DNA of 64,000 nt from DATHAP01 sp963762865 (GTDB taxonomy: Bacteria; Actinomycetota; Actinomycetes; JACCUZ01). Made by a program: the position numbers and the translations under genes. This document shows positions 1-8,020 of this stretch, piece by piece (position 1 is the stretch's first letter; each line of letters starts with the position of its first letter). Where the stretch lies: the NCBI GenBank assembly GCA_963762865.1, contig CAVXNC010000018.1, forward strand, positions 62,001-126,000, in the 5' to 3' direction. The notes under the pieces were generated by a model that was given only the letters and a program-made list of their open reading frames with translations, made no database searches and was not told where the DNA came from.

Positions 1-975
1 TCCGTCGGACACCACCGCTGCCAGGTCGGGATCCTTCGCGGCGGCCTCGAGCATGAGCTCGCCACCCACCGAGAGGCCGATGCCGCCGATGCGTCGCGGG
101 TCGACCTCGGGCCGACGCTTCAGCCAGTCGACCGCGGCGATGATGTCCTTGTCGCCGCCCCAGCCGAGCAGGTTCCCGTTCCCTTCGCTGCGACCCTCGC
201 CGCGTCGGTCGAACAGCAGGACGCCGTAGCCGTGCCGGGCCAGCATCCGGGCATGGGCCTGGGTGCCGAGGCGCCCCGGGAAGTCGACGACAGCGGCGCC
301 GTTGCGCGACGGGATGTACCACCCGTGCAGGCGCAGTCCGTCAGACGTGGTGAAGCTGACGTCCTCGTGCGCGACGCCGAGTGCGTCCGCGGGCACCTCG
401 GCGCGCTGGATGTGCGTGACGGCGTAGGCGTACAGCACGGGCTGCGCGACGGTGACCGCCGCCACGACGCCGGCAGCGCCGAGCAGGGTTCGACGCAGGA
501 CTCGCCGGCGCAGGCTCCGGTCCCGCCGCCGCGAGCGCCAGAGCGTCGCCGCACCGACTCCCACCAGCAGGAGGCCCGCGGGGATGGCCAGCAGACCGGT
601 GAAGTCGTCGCCGGTCGGGCCGATCGCCACGGAGTAGTAGCCGGCCTCGATAGCCCCGATGACGGCACCGAAGACGCCAGCAGTCAGCGCGATCAGGCCG
701 CGCCAGCCGGCCCGCGCGCGGCCGTGGCACCATGCCGCCGCTGCCAGCAGGGCGATCGGCACCAGCCCACCGGCCAGGTGGTCGGTCGCGCTCGTGCCCG
801 CCGGGGGCTGCAGGAAGCGGTCGTCCGCGACGTGCAGCGCGACGACCGCCGTGCCCAGCAGGACGAGCGCGCGTTCGTCGAGCCGTCGCCACGTACGCCG
901 TGCTGCGTCAGCAGCCGGCGCTGGTGGCGCGGCAAGGGCCTGATGGGTGCCGGAAGCGCTGGTCGAGGTCGTCAT
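1..975 (-). CDS. Alpha/beta hydrolase with N-terminal membrane segments (partial, 3' end outside window)
   Basis: Read on the minus strand from an ATG at 975, the frame stays open to the window edge, so the C-terminus is missing. The first ~190 residues hold several hydrophobic segments (for example around GGLVPIALLAAAAW and LLAIPAGLLLVGVGAA). They are followed by an alpha/beta-hydrolase start (DGLRLHGWYIPS), an LLFDRRGEGRSEG strand and the nucleophile elbow GIGLSVGG. The Ser of that elbow is the expected nucleophile; the His and later acid lie beyond the edge. The protein is probably a membrane-anchored hydrolase or peptidase of unknown substrate. A TAGCGT box six bases upstream suggests leaderless transcription. 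Confidence 0.8.
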   Translation of the reverse strand, partial: MTTSTSASGTHQALAAPPAPAADAARRTWRRLDERALVLLGTAVVALHVADDRFLQPPAGTSATDHLAGGLVPIALLAAAAWCHGRARAGWRGLIALTAGVFGAVIGAIEAGYYSVAIGPTGDDFTGLLAIPAGLLLVGVGAATLWRSRRRDRSLRRRVLRRTLLGAAGVVAAVTVAQPVLYAYAVTHIQRAEVPADALGVAHEDVSFTTSDGLRLHGWYIPSRNGAAVVDFPGRLGTQAHARMLARHGYGVLLFDRRGEGRSEGNGNLLGWGGDKDIIAAVDWLKRRPEVDPRRIGGIGLSVGGELMLEAAAKDPDLAAVVSDG

Positions 976-981
976 GCTTCG

Positions 982-987
982 ACGCTA
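982..987 (-). promoter_or_regulatory. -10 box (TAGCGT) of a leaderless promoter
   Basis: TAGCGT on the minus strand lies six bases before the ATG at 975. This matches the TANNNT-N6/7-start pattern repeated throughout the window. Confidence 0.55.
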
Positions 988-1105
988 GGAATCGGCGGGA
1001 GCGAGGGTCAGGTGGCTGCCCGCACCCGGAGAGCGGCCACCCGCCGGCTCGGTGGCGGCTGCCCCCGCGTCGTGCAGTTCCCGCGACGGCCGACCGAACC
1101 GCTCC

Positions 1106-1111
1106 TAGGCT
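1106..1111 (+). promoter_or_regulatory. -10 box (TAGGCT) of a leaderless promoter
   Basis: TAGGCT lies six bases before the GTG at 1118. No Shine-Dalgarno sequence is visible, which favours leaderless translation and this GTG start. Confidence 0.55.
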
Positions 1112-1117
1112 GTCGCC

Positions 1118-2047
1118 GTGCTGTGGTGGCTCCTCGTCCCCCTGGGTCTGCTGGCGGTCGCCGCCGGGTTGGTGTGGCGGCTGGCGGCAGCGGTCCGCGA
1201 CGCGCGCGACCGGGAGGACGCGGCGGTGGCGGACATGGCTACTGCGACCACGCCGCAGCAGGCGCTGGCCGTGCAGTCGCGTGCGTCGGCCTGGTCGTGG
1301 CGCCGGCGCCTCGCCATCGCCGCACTCTGCTCGCCGGCCGTGCCACTGGTCTTCGGCTTCGGCCGGTACGAACCCCTCGTCTGGATCGCCTCGCTGGCCG
1401 CAGCGGCCGTCGCGGTCCTGGCCTTCAGCCGGCTCGCGACCCGGCGCACCCTCAAGGTCGTCGACGACGCCGCAGCCCAGCAGCTGCTCGCCGAGCGCGC
1501 GGCGCAGGTCGCGGCGGTCGCGGCGGCGCAGGGCTGGACCTTCCAGGCCATCGACCGCCGCGCCGATCCGAACGGTACGGCGCGCAACTCGATGGTCGGG
1601 GTCCACGACGACGTCCCGTTCGTCGCCTACGACCGTGTCCGGGAGGCCAGCCGGACCACCGTCAACGGCCGGGTCACGTCGATCCGGCTGGCGACCGACA
1701 CCGTCGTCCAAGTGCCCTTCGCCGCGGCGTTCAAGCTGGCCGTCGTCCCCGAGACGTTCGGCGCCGACGTGCGGTGGGGCCAGTTCGGCAGCGTGGTCGA
1801 CCTCGAGTCGGGCGACTTCAACGACGCCTACCAGGTCTACTGCCTCGACCACTACCGGGCGCGGCTGGTCCTCAACCCGGCGGTGATGCAGGTCCTGGCG
1901 AGCAACCCCGGCCACGAGCTGGTGGTCGACCGCGGGCTGCTCCGCCTGACCCGGACCGACGAGCTCGCCCCGCCCGAGCGGCTCGTCACGCTCGTCGACC
2001 TGGCCGCACGCGTCGCGCGCTCGGCGCGGGCGGCACACATCACGTAG
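1118..2047 (+). CDS. Membrane protein, DUF3137-like
   Basis: This is a 309-residue protein with a GTG start. The first transmembrane helix is at residues 2-20, and a pair of hydrophobic segments lies near 65-110. A coiled, charged region and a soluble C-terminal domain follow. The C-terminal motif LESGDFNDAYQVYCLDHYRA followed by NPAVMQVL resembles the ESxxFNxxFxV...P..M segment of actinobacterial DUF3137 membrane proteins, so I assign it there by pattern memory. The biochemical role is unknown. It stands alone, divergent from the hydrolase and convergent with the beta-mannosidase, with only ten bases between the stops. Confidence 0.7.
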   Translation: MLWWLLVPLGLLAVAAGLVWRLAAAVRDARDREDAAVADMATATTPQQALAVQSRASAWSWRRRLAIAALCSPAVPLVFGFGRYEPLVWIASLAAAAVAVLAFSRLATRRTLKVVDDAAAQQLLAERAAQVAAVAAAQGWTFQAIDRRADPNGTARNSMVGVHDDVPFVAYDRVREASRTTVNGRVTSIRLATDTVVQVPFAAAFKLAVVPETFGADVRWGQFGSVVDLESGDFNDAYQVYCLDHYRARLVLNPAVMQVLASNPGHELVVDRGLLRLTRTDELAPPERLVTLVDLAARVARSARAAHIT

Positions 2048-2057
2048 CGCGAGCCAC

Positions 2058-4559
2058 TCAGCGCAGGTCGCCGCCGGTCACCAGGTCGTTTGCGGTACGC
2101 AGCACCGGTGGCCGCATCAGGGCGGCCGGGTCGCCGGTCCAGCCGGACACCGCGAAGGTGTGCGACTCCCCCGGCAGCAGCGTCACGAGCATGTCGTCGA
2201 CTGTCGCGTCAGGCGCCAGCCGGTCGGCGAAGAGGCACAAGTCGCGCAGCAGGCTCCGGGCACCGACCCGCAGCAGCAGCATCTCGCCCGGCTCGGGCAC
2301 CGCGTCGTAGTCCGCCGTCGGGTAGTCGAGGTCCTTGTCCGCCGCGAAGAACCAGGTGGCCCGCTCGTCGCCGGCGGTGACCAGCAGGAGCTCGCGCAGC
2401 GGCCGGCCGGCCGCTGCGACGGCAGGCGGGACGACCACCGACCCGGCCGACCACGGCGGCACATCGATCACCGCATCGGCCACGACGAGCACCTCACCGT
2501 CGAAGTCGCGTCGCTCCAGCCGCAGCGCAGCACGCCACGGCTCCGGGGAGTCGTTGACCGCGACGGCGTGCAGTCCGTCGGTGCGGGGCTGCACGGTGAG
2601 CAGCCGCGGACGGTAGGCACGGCGCAGCGCGTACCAGAGCGGCTTGCGTCGCCCGTAGCCGTCGACGGCCGCCCACGACGTCACCGGCCAGCAGTCGTTG
2701 AGCTGCCAGACGACCGTCCCCATGCAGGTGCCGCGGTGGGAGCGGAAGTGCTCGACGCCCGTCCTGATCGCGCGCGCCTGGTTGAGCTGGGTCGCGAAGT
2801 GCCAGTCCGCCGTCGACCCGGGCTCGGGGAAGTGCGGCAGCAGCCCGCGCAGCAGCTTTCCGTTGCCGTCGATGGCCTTCTGGTGGGCCAGGACACCTGG
2901 CGAGTCCGGCGTGATGGGGTCGTCGTGCACCGCGGCCGTCAGCGTCGCCCAGGTGGGCGGCGCCTGCCACCCGAACTCGGAGACGAAGCGCGGGACGTAG
3001 TCGCGGTACGTCGCGTAGTCGGCGGTGTTCCACACGTCCCAGATGTGCTTGCAGCCGTAGCCGTCGAGGCCGGACGGCCGGTCGGGGGTGCCGGAGTAGG
3101 GACTGCCCGGCCAGTAGGGGCGGGTGCCGTCGAGCTCCGCGACCACCGACGGAAGCAGGTCGAGGTAGTAGCCGAGACCCCAGGCTCGGTCGCCGACCAC
3201 GTCGGGCCAGCCCCACTCGTGCCAGCCCATGAAGTTCTCGTTGTTGCCGTTCCAGAGCACCAGGCTCGGGTGCGGCATCAGCCGCACGACGTTGTCCGCG
3301 GCCTCGGCGGCCACCTCGGCACGGGTCCCGTCGTCCTCGGGGTAGGCAGCACACGCGAAGAGGAAGTCCTGCCACACCAGGACACCGGCCTCGTCGCACG
3401 CGTCGTAGAAGTCGTCGCTCTCGTAGATCCCGCCGCCCCAGACGCGCAGCAGGTCGATGTTGGCGTCGGTGGCCTGCCGCACCCGCTCGCGGTAGCGCTC
3501 CCTCGTCACCCGGCTCGGGAAGCAGTCGTCCGGGATCCAGTTCGCCCCCCTGGCGAAGAGCGGCTGGCCGTTGACGACGAGGGTGAATGCCGAGCCGATG
3601 CCGTCCTCGCCGGAGTCGAGGGCGACGGTACGGAAGCCGATCCGCCGGTGCCACGTCGACAGCGGTCCCGCGACGTCGACGGCACCGACAGCACCGACGG
3701 CGTCCGGCCGCCGGAGGTCCACGTCGAGGTCGTAGAGCGGTTGGCCGCCGTGACCGTGCGGCCACCAGACCTCCGGCTCCCTCACCTCGACGTCGACCAC
3801 CGCGGCTGTCGCCCCGGCTGCGACGGCCGCGTGCGACTCGACGCCGGCCACCCGCGCCGAGAGGACCAGACCGGCCGCTGCGTCGTACCGCTCGATGTCG
3901 ACGTGCACGCGCACCCGGCCGGTGCCGTCGGCGAGCGACACCGCCGGACGGACCCGCGCGAGCCGGGCCACGTTCCAGGCTTCGAGCGCCACCGGTCGCC
4001 AGATGCCGACCGTCGCGAGGTCGGGGCCCCAGTCCCAGCCGAAGCTGCACGCCATCTTGCGGATGAAGTTGATCGGGTGCGCGGAGGCACCCTCCGGCAC
4101 CGGCAGGTCGCCGAGCCGGTCTCGCTCCGCCCGCGCGTGCCGCACCGGCGAGGCGAACGTGACCACAAGCTCGTTGCCGGTTGCGCGCAGGTGGTCGGTG
4201 ACGTCGAGGCGGTACGTCCGGTGCATGTTGCGGGTCGACGCGACCGTGGCCCCGTTGAGCTCGATGGTCGCGACGGTGTCCAACCCGTCGAGCACCAGGT
4301 CGACGCGGTCGGCAGCCTCGGCCGGGGCGTCGAACGTGGTGGTGTACCGCCAGTCGGCGAGGCCGATCCAGCCGAGCCCGGCCTCGTTGCGGTCGAGGTA
4401 GGGGTCCGGGATCACGCCGGCCGCGAGCAGGTCGGTGTGCACCGTGCCGGGCACAGTTGCCGGCAGCGGCGACGCCAGCAGCTCGCCCGGCGCACCCGGT
4501 GGCAGGTCGCTCGCCGGTGCGACCGTCCAGCCTTCGGTCAGCTCCACTCGCTGGGCCAT
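2058..4559 (-). CDS. Beta-mannosidase, glycoside hydrolase family 2
   Basis: This 833-residue protein has the usual length and layout of GH2 beta-mannosidases. A jelly-roll sugar-binding domain (TVPGTVHTDLLAAGVIPDPY, WIGLADWRYTTTF) is followed by an Ig-like domain, a TIM barrel and C-terminal beta domains. The acid/base Glu sits in WNGNNEN near residue 440, and the nucleophile Glu sits in FVSEFGWQAPP near residue 528. No signal peptide is present, so it probably removes beta-mannosyl residues from imported oligosaccharides in the cytoplasm. No sugar transporter or regulator adjoins it. The start is only 23 bp from the divergent PhzF-like gene, and TATGTT lies six bases before the ATG. Confidence 0.93.
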   Translation of the reverse strand: MAQRVELTEGWTVAPASDLPPGAPGELLASPLPATVPGTVHTDLLAAGVIPDPYLDRNEAGLGWIGLADWRYTTTFDAPAEAADRVDLVLDGLDTVATIELNGATVASTRNMHRTYRLDVTDHLRATGNELVVTFASPVRHARAERDRLGDLPVPEGASAHPINFIRKMACSFGWDWGPDLATVGIWRPVALEAWNVARLARVRPAVSLADGTGRVRVHVDIERYDAAAGLVLSARVAGVESHAAVAAGATAAVVDVEVREPEVWWPHGHGGQPLYDLDVDLRRPDAVGAVGAVDVAGPLSTWHRRIGFRTVALDSGEDGIGSAFTLVVNGQPLFARGANWIPDDCFPSRVTRERYRERVRQATDANIDLLRVWGGGIYESDDFYDACDEAGVLVWQDFLFACAAYPEDDGTRAEVAAEAADNVVRLMPHPSLVLWNGNNENFMGWHEWGWPDVVGDRAWGLGYYLDLLPSVVAELDGTRPYWPGSPYSGTPDRPSGLDGYGCKHIWDVWNTADYATYRDYVPRFVSEFGWQAPPTWATLTAAVHDDPITPDSPGVLAHQKAIDGNGKLLRGLLPHFPEPGSTADWHFATQLNQARAIRTGVEHFRSHRGTCMGTVVWQLNDCWPVTSWAAVDGYGRRKPLWYALRRAYRPRLLTVQPRTDGLHAVAVNDSPEPWRAALRLERRDFDGEVLVVADAVIDVPPWSAGSVVVPPAVAAAGRPLRELLLVTAGDERATWFFAADKDLDYPTADYDAVPEPGEMLLLRVGARSLLRDLCLFADRLAPDATVDDMLVTLLPGESHTFAVSGWTGDPAALMRPPVLRTANDLVTGGDLR

Positions 4560-4565
4560 CGGCGC

Positions 4566-4571
4566 AACATA
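4566..4571 (-). promoter_or_regulatory. -10 box (TATGTT) for the beta-mannosidase gene
   Basis: TATGTT on the minus strand lies six bases upstream of the ATG at 4559. Its last two bases are shared with the opposing box at 4570-4575. Confidence 0.5.
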
Positions 4572-4575
4572 CGCT
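4570..4575 (+). promoter_or_regulatory. -10 box (TACGCT) for the PhzF-like gene
   Basis: TACGCT lies seven bases before the ATG at 4583 and overlaps the minus-strand box at 4566-4571. Confidence 0.5.
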
Positions 4576-4582
4576 CGCGGCC

Positions 4583-5419
4583 ATGGAGGTCCTCCGCTAC
4601 GCCGCCTTCACCGACGACCCGAGGGGCGGCAACCCGGCCGGTGTGGTGCTCGACGCCGATGGCCTGGACGAGGCCCGGATGCTCGCCGTCGCGGCTGAGG
4701 TCGGCTACTCCGAGACGGCGTTCCTGTCCCCCAGGGGCCAGGGTCGCTTCGGCGTCCGCTACTTCAGCCCGCTGGCCGAGGTGCCCTTCTGCGGCCACGC
4801 CACCATCGCCAGCGGGGTCGCCTGGGCCGAGCGGCACGGCGACGGGGAGATGCTGCTCGACACGGCCTCCGGTGAGGTGCGCGTCCGCACGGTCTCCGGT
4901 GACGACGGCCCGAGCGCGACCCTGACCAGCGTGCCGCCGCGGGTCGTCGGGATCGATGCCGGTGACACCGAACGGCTGCTCGACGCCTTGCACTGGTCGG
5001 CCGACGAGCTGGACACCGCCCTGCCGCTGCGCGTCGCCTACGCCGGTGCCTGGCACCCGGTGCTCGCAGCAGCCACCCGCGAGCGGCTCGCCGACCTGGA
5101 CTACGACTTCGGCGCCCTGCAGCTGCTGATGGCGGAGCGCGACTGGACCACCGTGCAGCTGGTGCACCGCACCGGCGAGACGAGCTTCGACGTGCGCAAC
5201 CCCTTCCCGCCCGGCGGGATCGTCGAGGACCCGGCCACCGGCGCGGCGGCGGCGGCGCTCGGCGGCTACCTGCGCGAGCTCGGTCTGGTGCCGGTGCCCG
5301 CGACCCTGCAGCTGCGCCAGGGCGACGACCTCGGCCGCCCCAGCCGGCTCACCGTCGACGTGCCGGGCGAACCCGGGACCGGCATCTCGGTGACGGGCGC
5401 GGCCGTCGCGATCAGCTGA
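4583..5419 (+). CDS. PhzF family isomerase/epimerase-like protein
   Basis: This is a 278-residue protein with the full PhzF diaminopimelate-epimerase-like fold signature. RGGNPAGVVLDADGL lies at the N-terminus, and YSETAFL carries the catalytic Glu of the family. RYFSPLAEVPFCGHAT lies at the end of the first lobe, and a DPATGAAAAALGGYL motif in the second. The family includes PhzF of phenazine synthesis, but most members are of unknown substrate and no other phenazine gene is present. The ATG at 4583 is chosen because the family starts with M-x-V-x-x-Y-x-x-F and because of the TACGCT box. The 3' end overlaps the convergent MaoC gene by eight bases. Confidence 0.9.
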   Translation: MEVLRYAAFTDDPRGGNPAGVVLDADGLDEARMLAVAAEVGYSETAFLSPRGQGRFGVRYFSPLAEVPFCGHATIASGVAWAERHGDGEMLLDTASGEVRVRTVSGDDGPSATLTSVPPRVVGIDAGDTERLLDALHWSADELDTALPLRVAYAGAWHPVLAAATRERLADLDYDFGALQLLMAERDWTTVQLVHRTGETSFDVRNPFPPGGIVEDPATGAAAAALGGYLRELGLVPVPATLQLRQGDDLGRPSRLTVDVPGEPGTGISVTGAAVAIS

Positions 5420-5825
5420 GCGGCAGCGCGCGGTAGACCAGCGCCGAGCCGTCGAGCACCACGACTCCTTCGTCGTTGGTGATGGTGGTCCGCAGCTTGG
5501 TTATCGGCTTGTCGTCGCGGACCTCGAGCACCTCGACCTCCGCCGTGATCCGGTCCCCCGGGCGCACCGGCGCGCGGAACGACCAGTCGACGTGCAGGAA
5601 GACGCTACCCGGGCCGGGGAGGTCCTCGGCGACCACGGCGTTGAGCAGCCCCGACGTGACACCGCCCTGCACGACCAGTCCACCCATCCGGGTGCGCGTC
5701 GCGAAGTCCTCGTCGTAGTGCAGCGGGTTCCGGTCACCGGTGATCTCGGTGAAGAGCTCGATGTCGCGGGCATGGACGGTGCGCGTCCGCGACGCGGTGG
5801 CGCCGACCCTCAGCTCCTCGGCCAT
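5412..5825 (-). CDS. MaoC-like hotdog-fold dehydratase
   Basis: This 137-residue single-hotdog protein carries the hydratase-2 motif FTEITGDRNPLHYDEDFA, where the Asp and His correspond to the catalytic pair of (R)-specific enoyl-CoA hydratases. GGLVVQGGVTSGLLNAVV follows, typical of MaoC-like proteins. It probably hydrates an enoyl-CoA, but the substrate cannot be told from sequence. A GGAGAG Shine-Dalgarno sequence lies just before the ATG. The gene is separated by 39 bp from the SpoIIE-type phosphatase gene upstream on the same strand and may be cotranscribed with it. Confidence 0.88.
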   Translation of the reverse strand: MAEELRVGATASRTRTVHARDIELFTEITGDRNPLHYDEDFATRTRMGGLVVQGGVTSGLLNAVVAEDLPGPGSVFLHVDWSFRAPVRPGDRITAEVEVLEVRDDKPITKLRTTITNDEGVVVLDGSALVYRALPLS

Positions 5826-5864
5826 GGTTCTCCTCTCGCTCCGGGGGGGCTCGCCGCGTCGCGG

Positions 5865-7964
5865 TCACGCCTCCGGCAGCAGCTCGGCCCATGTGGACTT
5901 GCCGTCACGCGTCACCCGGAAGCCCCAGGTGTGCGCGAAGGCGGCGACGATCGGCAGGCCGCGGCCCGACTCGTCACCGCTGGCAGCGACCCGCTGCCGC
6001 GGCCGCATCGCCGACGTGTCGGCGACCTCGACCAGCACCCGCTCCCGGCTGACCGCCGCACGCATCCGGGCCGGCGGCCCGGCGTGCAGCATCGCGTTGG
6101 CGAGCAGCTCGGCCGTCACCGCGGTCACCGCGTCCTCCATCTCGGGCGCCGCCGTCCGGACGGCGTCGGCGAGGGCCCGGCGGGCGAGCGGCACGTCCTC
6201 GAGCCCCAGCAGCTGGTGCCGCACGCGGATCGCCTGAGCCCCGGTCGACAGGTAGTGCAGCAGGACGAGGGCGGTGTCGTCGGACCGGTCGGCCATGCCG
6301 AGCAGCTGGTCGGCCATCTCCTCGAGCGAGGCGCCCTGGTCGAAGTCTGCGAGCGCCGCGGACAGCTCCTCGATGCCGGTCTCGATGTCGCGGGTGTGCG
6401 ACTCGACCAGCCCGTCGGTGTAGGCCGCGAGGATCGACCCGGCGGGGAAGGGCACGACCAGGTCGTCGTAGCGGCCGCCGCCGAGGCCGAGGGGGGGCCC
6501 GGGTGTCGGCGCCACCTGGTCGACCCGCCCCGACGGGTGTCGGACGAGCATCGGCGGGTGCCCTGCGCTGGCGACGCGGAGGGTGTCGTCGAAAGGGTCG
6601 ATGACGGCGTACGCCGCGGTGGCGAAGCGTGGCGGCAGCCGGTGCGGGTCGGAGTCGTCGATCCGCACCAGCTCGCTCACCTGCGCGTCGAGGACCGTCA
6701 GGACGTCCACGGGTGGCAGGTCGGCGTGCGCGGCAGCGCGCATGCCCGCCCTCGCCTGGCCCATGACCACGGCCGCGGGGACCCCGCGTCCGGACACGTC
6801 ACCTACGCCGATCCCCACCCGGCCCGCACCGAGGTGGTGCACGTCCCACCAGTCGCCGCCGACCTCGACGTCGGCACTGCCCGCGACGTAGCGCGCGGCG
6901 ACGGTGAGACCCGGGAGCTCCGGGGGCGCCGCCGGCAGCAGCGACTTCTGCAGCTGGAGGACGAGCTCCTGCTGGCCGGCCGTCGTGCGGTGCTGGGCGA
7001 CAGCGGCGGCCGCCCGCGCTGCCACGTCGCCAAGGAACGGCTCGTCGGAGGCGCGAAAGGGCTCGCGGTCGCCGGCGGCGAGCAGCACGACAGCGCCACT
7101 GAGGTCCCCGGCGACGGTCAGCGGGACGACAGCGATGTTGCGGGTCCGGGTGGCGGTGAGCCACTCGGAGGTCGGCGACTCGCGGCCGCCGCGGTCGGCG
7201 ACCTCGTCCGGTGAGATGAGCACCAGCCGGCCGGCGGCGAGGGCCCCGTCCCACGGGGTCGGGTCGCTGAGCCGGTCGGACGGCGGGGGCGGGCCGGCAT
7301 CGGCCAGCAGGACGTCCGAGATGGTGATGGCCGCCGGCAGGTTGCCGCCCTGCTCCCGGTCGGGCGCGCCCGACGGCGTGATGAAGACGGCGGCAAGGTC
7401 GGCGAGCGCCGGGACCAGCTCGCGGGTGAGCACCGCGAGTGCGGCTTCCGGGTCGTGTGCGGTGCTCATCTGCTGACTGATGCGTGAGAGCAGCTCGGCG
7501 CGCTCGGCGGCGCTCTCAGCCTTGACCTGCGCGGTCACGTCCACGGACGTCATGACCAGGCCGTCGTAGGGCGCCGCGGACCCCAGCGGGGCGACCACGT
7601 AGTGCAGCAGGATCTCGTCGCCGTCCGGGTTGCGCAGGCCGATGTTGCGCCGCTGCATGGAGACCGGCTCACCGGTCGCGAGCACGGCGTCGAGCACCGA
7701 CGTCGAGCGGTCGGGAAGCTCCGGGAAGGCATCCATGAGCGGGATCCCGAGGTCACGGACTCCGAAGTGACGGAGCGACGCGGCGTTCTGGTAGATCAGC
7801 CGGTGGTCGGGGCCGGCCACGACCGAGACGAGCGCGGGGGAGCTCTCCCACGCCACCCGCAGCGGGCCGAGCATCTCGAGGAAGTCCGCCCCCGGGGTTC
7901 CCGGCTCGTCCGACCCGCCGACGGCAAAGTCTCCCGGCGCGTCGTCACTTGCGTCGGCTGTCAC
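5865..7964 (-). CDS. PAS-GAF-SpoIIE (PP2C) phosphatase with C-terminal HATPase domain
   Basis: The protein has 699 residues. A PAS domain lies at about 28-150 (VVAGPDHRLIYQNAASLRHFG) and a GAF-like domain at about 160-320. A SpoIIE/PP2C domain lies at about 330-560 (GGDWWDVHHLGAGRVGIGVGDVSGRG, with metal-binding Asp residues). A HATPase anti-sigma-kinase-like domain is at the end (AELLANAMLHAGPPA). Such proteins dephosphorylate anti-anti-sigma factors and phosphorylate them through the C-terminal kinase domain, controlling stress sigma factors. No partner anti-sigma or STAS gene is adjacent. A TAGCGT box lies seven bases before the GTG start. Confidence 0.92.
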   Translation of the reverse strand: MTADASDDAPGDFAVGGSDEPGTPGADFLEMLGPLRVAWESSPALVSVVAGPDHRLIYQNAASLRHFGVRDLGIPLMDAFPELPDRSTSVLDAVLATGEPVSMQRRNIGLRNPDGDEILLHYVVAPLGSAAPYDGLVMTSVDVTAQVKAESAAERAELLSRISQQMSTAHDPEAALAVLTRELVPALADLAAVFITPSGAPDREQGGNLPAAITISDVLLADAGPPPPSDRLSDPTPWDGALAAGRLVLISPDEVADRGGRESPTSEWLTATRTRNIAVVPLTVAGDLSGAVVLLAAGDREPFRASDEPFLGDVAARAAAAVAQHRTTAGQQELVLQLQKSLLPAAPPELPGLTVAARYVAGSADVEVGGDWWDVHHLGAGRVGIGVGDVSGRGVPAAVVMGQARAGMRAAAHADLPPVDVLTVLDAQVSELVRIDDSDPHRLPPRFATAAYAVIDPFDDTLRVASAGHPPMLVRHPSGRVDQVAPTPGPPLGLGGGRYDDLVVPFPAGSILAAYTDGLVESHTRDIETGIEELSAALADFDQGASLEEMADQLLGMADRSDDTALVLLHYLSTGAQAIRVRHQLLGLEDVPLARRALADAVRTAAPEMEDAVTAVTAELLANAMLHAGPPARMRAAVSRERVLVEVADTSAMRPRQRVAASGDESGRGLPIVAAFAHTWGFRVTRDGKSTWAELLPEA

Positions 7965-7971
7965 GCCGGTG

Positions 7972-7977
7972 ACGCTA
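7972..7977 (-). promoter_or_regulatory. -10 box (TAGCGT) of the SpoIIE-type phosphatase gene
   Basis: TAGCGT on the minus strand lies seven bases before the GTG at 7964, the leaderless layout seen elsewhere in the window. Confidence 0.5.
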
Positions 7978-8005
7978 CCTGCCCGGCCTGCTCAGCCTGG
8001 CCAGG

Positions 8006-8020
8006 CTCCGGTCACCGGAG
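8006..8020 (-). terminator. Short palindrome at methyltransferase stop
   Basis: CTCCGGT-C-ACCGGAG is a perfect palindrome with 7-bp arms overlapping the methyltransferase stop codon. A second perfect 12-bp palindrome (GCCTGGCCAGGC, 7995-8006) follows directly. No T-tract is present, so termination is only inferred. Confidence 0.35.

Noticed and set aside
2160..4925. A 921-codon plus-strand open frame over the beta-mannosidase
   Set aside because: It has no recognisable domain and mirrors the opposite-strand gene, a common effect of high G+C content.
4583..5419. A phenazine biosynthesis gene (true phzF)
   Set aside because: The fold and catalytic Glu fit the family, but no other phenazine genes are present and most family members have other or unknown substrates.
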